This document shows positions 40,066 to 48,588 of a stretch of DNA of 64,000 nt, piece by piece (within the stretch, counting starts at the first letter, position 1; each line of letters starts with the position of its first letter). The translations under genes were made by a program, and so were the position numbers. The notes beneath the pieces were generated by a model. That model was not told the DNA's origin and made no database searches. It worked only from the letters and a program-made list of their open reading frames with translations. The DNA comes from Penelope pileata (taxonomy: Eukaryota > Chordata > Aves > Galliformes > Cracidae), in the NCBI GenBank assembly GCA_013396635.1, contig WBMW01003830.1:969829-1033828 (forward strand). Reading direction: 5' to 3'.

Positions 40066-40928
40066 TGAATTCTGTGCCCCCAGCTTTGCTCAACTCACCA
40101 CACAGGGCTTCCCATGACCCTTAGGCATCCAAATTTCAGTGGTGTACAGGAGGCATCAGAAATAGTGCTCACGTTTTGCCAGTTAGGCTTTTGGCAGTGT
40201 GAAGGGAGGTTTCTTACTCAGAGGAGGATTTCCATCCAGGCCTTGTAATGCCTTATTTCAGAAGCCTTATGCCCACGGAGAGCTGTAGGGCTTTCCATGC
40301 TGCTCTTCAAGCATCCCTACAGCAGGGCCTGGCACTACCTGAGCTGTGTGAAGACAGCCAGCCTGCAACAGCTCCAGTGTGCCCTTAGCACTGTGCCCCA
40401 AGATACGGAGACTGCCTGGGTCCTCCAGCAGAGGCAGCTGACAAGACAACGGGCAGGCTCTGCCCTCTGCTTCCCTCCCAGTGCCAGCATTTTGCCAGCA
40501 AAGGCAGCCCAGTGGGGAGGTGGGAGTGAGTGGTGGGCAGCCCACGCTGACTGCCTCCACCACCTGCCCTCATTTAGCCAGGAGACCTCAGCCAGGCATT
40601 GGGAACGCAGTGGGACGCAAAATGTGGACTGGGATGTGTGTGGCCAAACTGCAACATAGCACAGCTGCCTTCCCAAGGAGCCACTGGGACCACAGCCATA
40701 GTCTGGCCCTGCACCGACAGGGAGCAGGAGACAGCACAGCCGTGGGACTGGGGGGGTTCCTGCTGAGGGAGCAGGGTATTTCTTCCACCCTTTGTTGGGC
40801 CAGCAAATAACCATGGCTGCTCTCCCAGTGCATGACATTTTCCAGCTGCAGCTCCAGTGCGAGGGAGCAGCTCCTCACCATCTGCTCTCCCCAGCCCGCT
40901 ATACTGCAGACTGGTCACAGCTGCACCA
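40066..40928. other. Unassigned GC-rich stretch 5' of the RING pseudogene
   Basis: Several overlapping ORFs of 60-170 codons occur on both strands, but none resembles a known domain. It may be upstream leader or captured sequence belonging to the TOPORS-like pseudogene that begins at 40929. I looked for a 5' LTR matching the one at about 42.1-42.4 kb and did not see it. Confidence 0.35.
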
Positions 40929-41885
40929 ATGCACTGGAGATGTCCCATCTGCCATGACACTCGTGATGGTCTGGCCTTTGCCCACCATGCCTCCATCAAC
41001 TCTGCTTTGGATGCCAGATCCAGTGGGCCAAGCAGAAATCAGAATGCCCCCTCTGCACAGGACCAAACAAAACAATTATTTAGTGGCAGCAGCACAGGAA
41101 GAGCTCCAAGACACCCAGATGCCTGCAACTCCCATGGCTTCATGGCATCTCCACCATCTGCTCAACAACAGATGCCCTTCCCAGCTGAGCAGGAATGGTG
41201 CCCATGGTTCCCCTGAGCAGCCTCCACCCTGATGCATGGACAGCCCTTTTCCAGGAGCACCATATCATCTTTGAGCCTGTTCTGCCCTGGCTGTGATGGA
41301 AGCAGCAAGGAGATCTGTAGGGCTAGGTGATGGAAGTCGGTTGTAGCAGAAAGCCTCGTCGTCTCCACCCTCTGCCTTTATGGGATGGATGAGGAGGCCC
41401 TTCTCCAGGTGCTGGAGCCCAACCTAGAGCACCACACAGGGACCTTCAGGCACCAGCTCATGGATGTCATTGTTCAGTGCTGCAGTGAAGAGGCACCCGG
41501 GCTGCTGGCCTGACATGACCCTGAAGGATAGCCCCATGGTCAGACCAGAGACCTTCAGCATCCCTTCAGACCCCACCTCAACGAACTCCCAAATACACTG
41601 GACACCATTCTTTGTGGAGGTCCCAGACACCCCCACTCTGCTACCATTCTTGCAGAGCAGGAGGAGCCCCATGAGGAGCTGGGGCAGGAGGCAGCAGATC
41701 CCTCTGGCCAGGACTACAGCTGTAGCTCCTCTGCTCCCAGCCAGGGCAGGGACTGCTCGCTCAGGGGGCCATGCTGCCCCCCCAAAGAGAAGGGCCAGCA
41801 GCTCCCAGGACCTTGTAAGAGGCCGCCCCAAGAGCAGCACTTAGCAGGGCTCCAGCTAGAAAGAAATTCAAGAAGAAAGAAATAA
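40929..41885 (+). pseudogene. TOPORS-like RING E3 ubiquitin ligase pseudogene
   Basis: The frame starting at 40929 reads MHWRCPICHDTRDGLAFAH. A one-base deletion at about 40984-40990 moves the reading frame, which then gives CLHQLCFGCQIQWAKQKSEC followed by PLCTGPNKTII and a stop. Together these supply the C-x2-C, C-x-H, C-x2-C and C-x2-C cysteines and histidine of a C3HC4 RING finger in the spacing seen in TOPORS. Further on, 41346-41513 reads as 55 codons including STLCLYGMDEEALLQVLEPN and LMDVIVQCCSEEA, then a stop; this matches my memory of the C-terminal region of avian proteins labelled 'E3 ubiquitin-protein ligase Topors-like'. A basic tail region (CKRPPQEQH, near 41815-41840) follows in the remaining sequence. 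Stops and frameshifts show it is dead. The lack of visible introns suggests a retrocopy or intronless family member. Family assignment was not checked by search. Confidence 0.7.
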
Positions 41886-42109
41886 CAGCAAAAAGTATTG
41901 CTCTTATTACACAGCTGATGCTACCTAGCACAGGAGGCTGCTTTCCTCCTTTTGCCAGCGCCTTCCCTCACCCTGCCAGGCCCCAGTCTCAGTGGGATAG
42001 CCTGATGGGTGGACAGCCAAGGGCCCCAGGAGCTCCTGGGCTACCTTGATGGCATCGGCTCCCACTGGAAAGCCTGCTGCACCCACAGCACTGCAGATCT
42101 GAGGGCTTG

Positions 42110-42385
42110 TTGAGGATGGCCGAGAGCCTGGGAGAGAACACAACTAGGAAAGCTGACCCAAATTGTCCAAAGAGATATTTCATACCATGCAGCATCCTGC
42201 TCAGCAATAAAAACTGGAAGGGAGGAGTGGGGATGGAGTTTGCCAGGATTGCTGTTGTTCGGGGACTGGCTGGACATTGGTCGGCTGGTGGTAAGCAAGT
42301 GCTTTTTGCATCACTTGTTTTTCTGTTTTGTCTTCCTACTCCTTTTATGTATTAAAATGTCTTAATCTCTCAATGCACATTTCCC
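42110..42385 (+). mobile_element. Probable LTR fragment of an avian ERVL-type element
   Basis: The block CCAAAGAGATATTTCATACC followed by ATGCAGCATCCTGCTCAGCA and ATAAAAACTGG resembles a common avian ERVL-type LTR (TATA/poly-A region). A T-rich part, ending with CTTTTATGTATTAAAATGTC and TTAATCTCTCAATGC, resembles its R-U5 end. I see no clean TG..CA termini or target-site duplication, so the ends are approximate and it is probably truncated. It lies downstream of the RING pseudogene, on the same strand. Identification is from memory of the repeat family. Confidence 0.5.
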
Positions 42386-42687
42386 AGTGAACAAGGCAAA
42401 CAGTTGTTTTTATTGTTAAACAGCACACAAGGCAGTAAACAAGTCTTCAACACAAGCTTCTTCTAAATGATACTTGATATTAGAAAAAGCACTAGAAATA
42501 TCCATGTTAGTATCAGCATGCCTTTCAAGTGGATAGTGGATAACATTGAATATGTTATAATATTTTGATTCCCTTTTCTCAATGGAAGGTAAGACCTATT
42601 TTTCTTCTTAGAAGCTCGTTGCCCTACAGGTTGTCAAAAATAATTTTTATGCCAGTATTAGCATGGAAGGCTAAGATAGATTAGCTA

Positions 42688-42693
42688 TTTATT
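42688..42693 (-). terminator. IFIT5: Candidate IFIT5 polyadenylation signal
   Basis: TTTATT on the plus strand, which is AATAAA on the IFIT5 strand, 394 nt past the stop codon. The second candidate is 42409-42414. Confidence 0.4.
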
Positions 42694-42749
42694 CTCTCTA
42701 AGCATGCTTTTCGGTAGTGAATGTACAAGCAAATGCACAGTCACAGATC

Positions 42750-42793
42750 ATAGATCGGTCCCTTCCAACTTGAGATATTCTATGATCCTATGA
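42750..42793 (+). mobile_element. CR1 3'-tail remnant
   Basis: ATCGGTCCCTTCCAACTTGA followed by GATATTCTATGATCCTATG matches the conserved last 40 bp of CR1. Nothing else of the element remains. Confidence 0.7.
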
Positions 42794-43086
42794 CACGTGA
42801 GCCCAGGTAGATGGCACACTTGCAGGTGTGATGGAGAGGAAAAAGCAGGTTTGAGCATCCCAACAGCTTCAATCCCAATGAGCACTTGGGTACCACACAT
42901 CCCTGGATGCAGAGACAATGCTCATGATCATCATCTGCAGTTGCTACATTTACCACTCAAAGGCGATGCCAGCAGGTTTTCCACCTGGTTAGAATTTTAA
43001 CCTTAAAAAGTAATAAATGCATTTATATTGTCTCTTGAAATGTGTTTTTTTGTTGTTGTTGAGAAGCATTTTAGGGAGCTTTGGAT

Positions 43087-46000
43087 TTAGAGGGAAAGTC
43101 GTAGCTCACATAATGCACTCAGATATTCTTCTTTGTAGGGATTACATTCATTGGCTTTCTCATACCATGCAATTGCTTCAAGCTTCTCGCCTTCTAGTTG
43201 ATGAATGAGTCCAAGTGTACCAAAATCTTCTTCATCTCCTAAACCTCTCTGAATTTTCCTACTCAACAATTTCTTTAGGCTTTGTCTAATCTTTTTTGCA
43301 AAATAATTGTTTCCAGTTTTCATCCCTTCTTTGTAATACATAATCGCTTCAGATTCTGATTTCTTCTGATGTTGCAGAAAACTTCCATAATAGTAGCATA
43401 TTTCTTGTTTGTCAAAGTCATTCAGAATATTTACGTGCAACGCTTTCTGAAATGTCTCTTCTGCTTCTTCATACATCATTGCTTCTGCATACATCCTTGC
43501 TAAGTTAGTTAGGGCAGCAAAAAATTTTGGCTTTTGTTCACACACTTGTTTAAAAAGTGAAATGCAAATCTGAATGAGTTCTTCCATTTGATCTTGAGGT
43601 GGATCTGTTGTACTGTTTTTCAACTCAAACAGCTTTGCTCTGTAGCAGACTGCTATCTGGTGACGCAAAAAGACAGATTTTGGTGACAGTGCTATGGCTT
43701 TTTCCAAAACCTTCAGTGCCTTGTCCACTTCTTTTTTCTTTCTATAAAATTTAGCGGCATATCTCAGGAAATAAGGAAGATTGGGGGTTTTCTGCATTCC
43801 GTCTTCAATGCATCTCTCTGCTTCATCAACTTGCCCTAAGTCCTGAAGTTTTAATGCAAGTAGTGCCAAAAGATAAGTGTCCATTTGATTCAGTTCCACT
43901 GCACGCTTCAGAGGCTCCAGGGATGGGTCTATTTCTTCACATCTTCTGTTAGAAAATTCTTCCAAACGATACATTGCTATTGCATAGCCGGCGTTAAATT
44001 CTGGGTTGTTGGGCTCTTTCCTCAGAGCATTTTGAAAGCACTCCTTAGCTCTGTCATAGTACTTTCCTCCAAATTTTAATAGTGCAAATCCTTGCTCAGC
44101 ATAGATCTCTGGAAGCTGAATCTTCAATTGAGCAGTATTTGAAAGATTTTTGCAGCTGTTTTCCACTTTGTTTATATAAGCTTGAGCTTCTTTGTATCTG
44201 TCCATGTAGTAATAGATCCAGGCGTAGTTCCCCCAGGTCACAAGACTTCTCCTGTCGATTTCATTTGGATAATATTTTTGAAGTTCTTCTTCAGCTTTCT
44301 GGAGATTTTCCAGGGCTTTCTCATCTGAGCCTTTTAGGTGACACACATAAGATAACAGATTGTAATTTGCAACGTTGGGTTGTCTGAAAAACTCCATCTG
44401 TTCACGTATTGATTCTTCTAGGTTACCAAGATCTACATCCTCCTTCAGCAAAGTCCATGTAAAATAACACTCTAGCTGCAGCAGGGAATTCTTCAAGGAA
44501 TTCTTGGAAATGGTACTAGAAGAAATCAAAGATTGATTACTTACACTCAATTTACTTTCTGCTACTCATGTTTTTAAAACAGGCATGATCATGGTGTACT
44601 TCAAAAGCAGGCAGTACCTCAGCATGTCCCACAAGTCAACAATAGATCAAGTAAGCTAAAACTGTGGGAAGCCATAGGTCTAGAGAGCTCAGCAGTTCTT
44701 TTAGTCATTCTCCTTGCCAGTGGAACTGAGGGCACCTCTTATGTAGCAAAAGAGCTGGTGGCTACTCTAAGGCCAGCACTCCTCCAGGCCTCAGGGATGT
44801 ATTTCCTCTGCTTAGAACATATGCTGAAGTCTGCCAAAAACAAGCAATCAAATAAAAGCAGGGTGACCTCACCTTCGCTCATGCCTCTGGTCTCCTCTGC
44901 GTGTGTGGGGATGGGCTGATGGACCTTGGATGGGCTGGCAGCAGCGGGGGCAGAGTGTTGCTTGGGTTTCCCCTCCTACCACTGTCTGCGTGTGCCCATC
45001 TGTGGGTGTGCAGACCAGCTTCTATGTGATACCCTATCAATGAGAAAACTTTACTCCACATTATACCCTTCTTAAAGGAAGAGGTACAGGCAGTCTTATA
45101 ACTAAGGCTTCTTGGTCAAATCCTCCATTGTCAGAAATACTGCTCTGCTCTCCCATCATAAAACCAGGAGGATCTACCAGCCTGCACAGGGCCATGTGCA
45201 CTGCCGCACAGCTGCAACATCACATAAAGAAAGGGAATGATGTCAAGAGGAGATGTCTTTTGGGAGAAACAGGAGTGAGACGGAAGACTGGACAATTCTG
45301 AGGATGCAAATCAAGGAGGAATTGAGAAGCAGTTATTGCCAGTTCTGGGAGAGTGGGCAGGACACTGGGAAAGCTACACAATGCAAGTTTCCACCCAAAC
45401 CACCTGAAGCACTGCAGGTACTAGAGGAAATAGGTAATATAAGTGCTGTTAATATATGAGTTTGTCTTGCAGATTTATTTGCCTTTATGAAATTATCAAA
45501 TTGCCTTTATCAAATTATATCCTCTGGCTACTGATCAAAAAATCATCAGTTCCTAATTAGAAAACTACATGTAGGAAATTACATTCTTCTGTGGTGAAGG
45601 GGAAGTGACATTAAGTTCTTGCTATGAACACTACCTTGTTAGAAATCTTCATCCCCAGGGAAATACCATGGAAGAACAAATACCAGCTGCCAAATCAGCA
45701 TAAACTGTCCAGGAATAGCCTGAAGCATTTAAGTAGTCCCCCTCAAATCAAAATTGAAATGTGTTGTTCAAATTGTGGCACTATGGAACAAGATCTAGCA
45801 ATGGGACTCTGTAGATCAGGTAGGCTTTCGAACCTGAGGACCCTGAAGGTCCTTTCCAACCTACATGATTCTATGAAAATGAAATAAGTGATTATGCATT
45901 TCCTGTTGTTTTTGTTGCCTCAGCTGAGAACCCAGAGAACTTCAATAGATGAAAACAACAGTAGAGAGTAATTTCATGAAGAAACACTTGTAATGCCCCC

Positions 46001-46508
46001 CCCCAAAAGATTTGTGATGCGGATAAAATACAGTTTAGCTTAGTTCAATGCATAATTTGTAAATGCAGTTTTTCAGGTTTTCATAAACATCCTGGCTCTG
46101 CCCTATTTGAGCGTGTGTGTGTACATGCAGGACAGTCCTCAGCAAACGTTATCCCCCTTCTGCTCCAGACTGCAGTCCAGAACCGTTTGCTGGTCCTTGC
46201 AGCAGTAGAGAGCAGAAAGTACATTCTTAGCTGCATCAGTGCCAACCATCCCCTTGGCTGGTCAGCAGCTGCTACTGCATGCATACAGTTTCTGACTTTC
46301 AGTTCTGTAAAAGCAGCAACATTACAGCATCCATTTGCATCCTTATTTTACTTCTGTTCTTCCAGTGAATATTCTGTAAAATATTCTCTGATGCTTAAGC
46401 CCTCCAAGTCCCTTACTGCTTCTACTTATGTGAATTACAAACTTCATTCCCATGGCATAAGAGTTCAGCAAAAACAGCATTCAGAGACGCGTCACTCTCT
46501 TACCTCAT
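43087..46508 (-). CDS. IFIT5: IFIT5, interferon-induced tetratricopeptide-repeat protein
   Basis: Two coding exons: 46508-46504 (ATG AG, then donor GTAAGAG) and 44515-43087 (after acceptor TTCTTCTAG), spliced through a serine codon to read MSTISKNSLKNSLLQLECYF. The product is 477 residues (human IFIT5 has 482). IFIT5 is a cytosolic helical TPR protein that binds 5'-triphosphate or other non-self single-stranded RNA ends and blocks their use; it is induced by type I interferon. Seen here: the N-terminal FTWTLLKEDVDL block; TPR motifs such as LVTWGNYAWIYYYMDRYKEA, LLKFGGKYYDRAKECFQNAL, YAAKFYRKKKEVDKALKVLE and NLARMYAEAMMYEEAEETFQ; and the C-terminal ending ALCELRLSL, nearly identical in human. 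Glutamine 41, one of the human RNA-cavity positions as I recall it, is retained. The tiny first coding exon is typical of all IFIT genes and fixes the start; an ATG at 44550 lies in the intron. Birds are thought to keep a single IFIT gene. Confidence 0.95.
44516..46503 (-). other. IFIT5: IFIT5 intron (about 2.0 kb)
   Basis: Donor GTAAGAG at 46503-46497 and acceptor TTCTTCTAG ending at 44516 on the minus strand. It contains a plus-strand CR1 tail remnant at about 45836-45880. Short ORFs on the plus strand (for example 45253-45459 and 45624-45887) show no known domain. Confidence 0.75.
45836..45880 (+). mobile_element. CR1 3'-tail remnant
   Basis: GAAGGTCCTTTCCAACCTAC followed by ATGATTCTATGAAAATG is the CR1 terminal sequence. 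Only the tail survives, inside the IFIT5 intron and antisense to the gene. Confidence 0.7.
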
Positions 46509-46570
46509 GGTTTTCCTTCTTTCCTTCCTTTCCTTTTTCTGCCTATTTGCAGGTAGCTTTGAAGCCAAAG
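46504..46570 (-). other. IFIT5: IFIT5 first exon (5' UTR plus 5 coding nt)
   Basis: The transcription start is estimated about 30 bp downstream of the TATA box at 46597-46604, so near 46570 on the minus strand. The leader is purine-rich (AAAGGAAAGGAAGGAAAGAA) and leads to AAAACCATGAG then the donor GTAAGAG. The ATG context has C at -3..-1 and A at +4. The 5' boundary is inferred. Confidence 0.6.
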
Positions 46571-46596
46571 AGCTGCTCTCTGCTGTTGTGACTTGT

Positions 46597-46716
46597 CTTT
46601 TATGTGCTTCAGCCGTCACCTGATCCACGGGTAAGATAAGAGTAATCAGAAAGTGAAAGCAAGCTTCCTCTGAGTCTGGGAGGGGCTGCAAGGCTGCTAG
46701 CTGGGAAATAGAAACT
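46597..46716 (-). promoter_or_regulatory. IFIT5: IFIT5 interferon-responsive promoter (TATA box and two IRF/ISRE sites)
   Basis: On the IFIT5 strand the TATA-type CATAAAAG occupies 46604-46597. Two IRF-type elements lie upstream: GAAAGTGAAAGC at 46649-46660 and GAAATAGAAACT at 46705-46716, both written on the plus strand and both matching the GAAANNGAAA core; the second matches the full ISRE consensus GAAANNGAAACT. With a start near 46570 they are about 80-90 and 135-145 bp upstream, the usual IFIT arrangement bound by ISGF3 and IRF proteins. This explains interferon induction of the gene. Confidence 0.85.
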
Positions 46717-46787
46717 TACAGTCACTCACTGGCTTTATGCCATGCATTGAATTGTGTTGTGGAGTCCATGGCAACAGCTAACAGCTC
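46614..46787. repeat. Duplicated IFIT5 promoter module, gene-proximal copy
   Basis: The segment from CGTCACCTGATC to GGCAACAGCTAACAGCTC aligns with 48405-48588 in the same orientation. Shared blocks include GTGAAAGCAAGCTT, ATAGAAACT, AGTCACTC, GGCTTTATGCCATGCA and CCATGGCAAC. Small indels separate them, including about 12-20 extra bp in the distal copy. By eye the identity is roughly three quarters. Confidence 0.85.
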
Positions 46788-46904
46788 CATGTCTGAATTT
46801 AACCCCAAACTGGTAGCACTGAGAACTGCCTGCCCGCAGCCGAGTGGCTGCTCTGTCCCTGATGGGGACATTGTAAAAGCCTTGAAGAGATCTGGCCCTA
46901 AAAA

Positions 46905-47925
46905 TGGACCCCACTAGTGAGCGGCCGCCAGACTGATGTAGCCCCACTTACTATAATATAACCCTTTGAACCCAACCCGTCAGCCAATTGTTCACCCATC
47001 ACATTGTGTTTTTGTCTAGCTGTATGCTGGACGCTTTGTCCAGAAAGATACTGTGAGAAACAGTATTGAAAGCTTTGCTGAGATCCCAGAAGATTATATG
47101 ACTGGCTTCTCATGGTCAAGTAGGTGGGTAACCTTGTCATAAAAGGAGATGAAGTTCATTAAACAGGACTTTCCCCTCACAAACCTGTGCTTGCTGTGAC
47201 CAATGACAGCATTGTCTTTCGGGTATTTTTCAGTAACTATAAGAACAACAATCTCCTTAATTTTACTAGGCATTGAAGTGAGACTGGCAGGCCTGTAATT
47301 ACAAGGGGCTTCTTTCTTGCCCTTCTTGAAAACTGGGACAATGTTTACCAGCTTCCAGTCAACTGGAACCTCTCCAGATTCCCAAGACTGTTGAAAAATA
47401 ATTGCGAGAGGTCCCATGATGACAATCAACCAGCTTGTTCAATTCCATGGAATAAATCCCTTGAGGCCCAATAGACTTATATGCACCCAGCTGGAGCAGC
47501 AAGTCCTGTAAAAGTTTGGGGTTGGCTTGGCCTTAATTATTCACACAGTCATGGTCCTCCAGCTTAGGGCACTGGTGGTCCCAGAGCCCATCATCAGTGT
47601 TGAAGACAGAGGCACAGAAGGCATTAAACATCTCTGTTTTGTCTGCGTCCCTGTTTGTGAGGTGACCATCTTCATCAAGTAATGGATAATGTTATCTCTG
47701 GTCCTCTGTTTGCTGTTCATATATCTGAAAAAGCCCTTTCTGTTGTCCACTACAGCTTAAACTCTAGTTGAGCTTTGGCCACATGAATTTTCTCCCTGTA
47801 ATGGCAAACAGCATTTCTGTAGCCCTGCCATATTGCCTAACCTCTTGTCCAGTGTCCACACATTTTCTTTTTCCACCTAAGCTCTAGAAGAAGATCCCTG
47901 CTCAGCCAAGCTGGCATTCTGCCGT
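46905..47925 (-). mobile_element. CR1 LINE, antisense, lacking its 3' end
   Basis: The minus-strand translation follows the CR1 ORF: YREKIHVAKAQLEF-like and NRKGFFRYMNSKQRTRDNI regions, then DWKLVNIVPVFKKGKKEAPC, NYRPASLTSMPSKIKE and VWRPLTSGV. It stops at 46905, just before the PQGS(V)LG that should follow, and no CR1 3' UTR is present. The right-hand limit is the last recognisable CR1 reading (AWLSRDLLLELRWKK-like) near 47925. Several frameshifts and stops are present. It sits between the two IFIT5 promoter copies. Confidence 0.85.
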
Positions 47926-48404
47926 GCCTGCTTTACTTCTGCTCCCTGGGCACTGGCAGTTCAAGCACGTTCTTGCTGTTTGTGTGACTGATGCTGCTAC
48001 ATGTTATGACGCTTGTTGTCAAAACAAAACGTGCATCTTAACCTGGTGTGTGTGGGCTCTGTCACCAGTTTGGTTCATTACACTACTGGCTAGGGCTCTG
48101 GAGTGTTTTGAAAGCACAGCGTTCATGTTCCCCAAGCACCACCATCTATTATACCAAGGTACCGTACTATGAAGCTAGGCTGGCATGCTGTGAGTAATCC
48201 CTTTAGCTGGATATCTGAAGGCAATCCCTTCCGTCACGTATTCTCTGTCCTTTTCAGCCCTGTCCTCTCTTCCTGCATGCTCTGTGTTCACCCACTCCTT
48301 CTCCCCCCTGCACCTTGCACTCAGGTTTCCCAGAGCTCCAGCTGTGCTCTGAGCTCCATCTCTGCTTCAGTACTTTCTCTGTGTTTGTTTTCTGTCCCTC
48401 CAGG
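47926..48404. other. Spacer between CR1 and the distal promoter copy
   Basis: No gene is recognised. The right end (about 48290-48404) shows weak similarity to the IFIT5 first-exon and TATA region (CTCAGGTTTCCCAGAGCTCC against GCAGGTAGCTTTGAAGCC), so the duplication may extend into it. No ATGAGGTAAG equivalent is visible. Confidence 0.4.
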
Positions 48405-48588
48405 CGTCACATGATCTGTGAGAGAATGAGGAAGTGAAAGCAAGCTTTCTCTCTGCATCTGCGAGGAACTGCAATGGCTGCCAGTTGGAGAATAGAAACT
48501 CATGAGTCACTCCTGTTTTTTTCATCTTGGCTTTATGCCATGCACTAAACTGTGCAGTGGAGCCCATGGCAACAGCCGCTAACAGCTC
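48405..48588. repeat. Duplicated IFIT5 promoter module, distal diverged copy
   Basis: Aligns with 46614-46787. The element corresponding to GAAAGTGAAAGC is GGAAGTGAAAGC (48430-48441). The ISRE has become GGAGAATAGAAACT (48487-48500), with the first GAAA half altered. The TATA counterpart just outside reads TTTTCTG where the proximal copy has TTTTATG. The X-box-like CCATGGCAAC is exact (48564-48573). Confidence 0.85.

Larger units (their letters stand above)
42386..43086 (-). other. IFIT5: IFIT5 3' UTR and flank
   Basis: Downstream of the IFIT5 stop codon (minus strand). The nearest minus-strand AATAAA is the complement of TTTATT at 42688-42693, giving a 3' UTR of about 0.4 kb; another lies at 42409-42414. 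A short plus-strand CR1 tail remnant sits at about 42750-42793 (GGTCCCTTCCAACTTGAGAT followed by ATTCTATGATCCTATG). Confidence 0.5.

Noticed and set aside
41424..41840. 138-codon minus-strand ORF and 126-codon plus-strand ORF in the same interval
   Set aside because: Both are out-of-frame shadows of the TOPORS-like pseudogene, whose own frame (41346-41513) reads as the conserved block.
44516..44550. Alternative IFIT5 start ATG at 44550 in the same open frame (MSVSNQSLISS...)
   Set aside because: It lies in the intron, upstream of the TTCTTCTAG acceptor. The 46508 ATG with ATGAG-GTAAGAG reproduces the invariant IFIT first-exon structure and the MSxIxK start.
46905..46930. Cloning-vector-like CCACTAGTGAGCGGCCGCC (SpeI and NotI sites)
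   Set aside because: On the minus strand it reads VWRPLTSGV in frame with the CR1 reverse-transcriptase ORF, where that motif belongs, so it is genomic CR1 and not vector.
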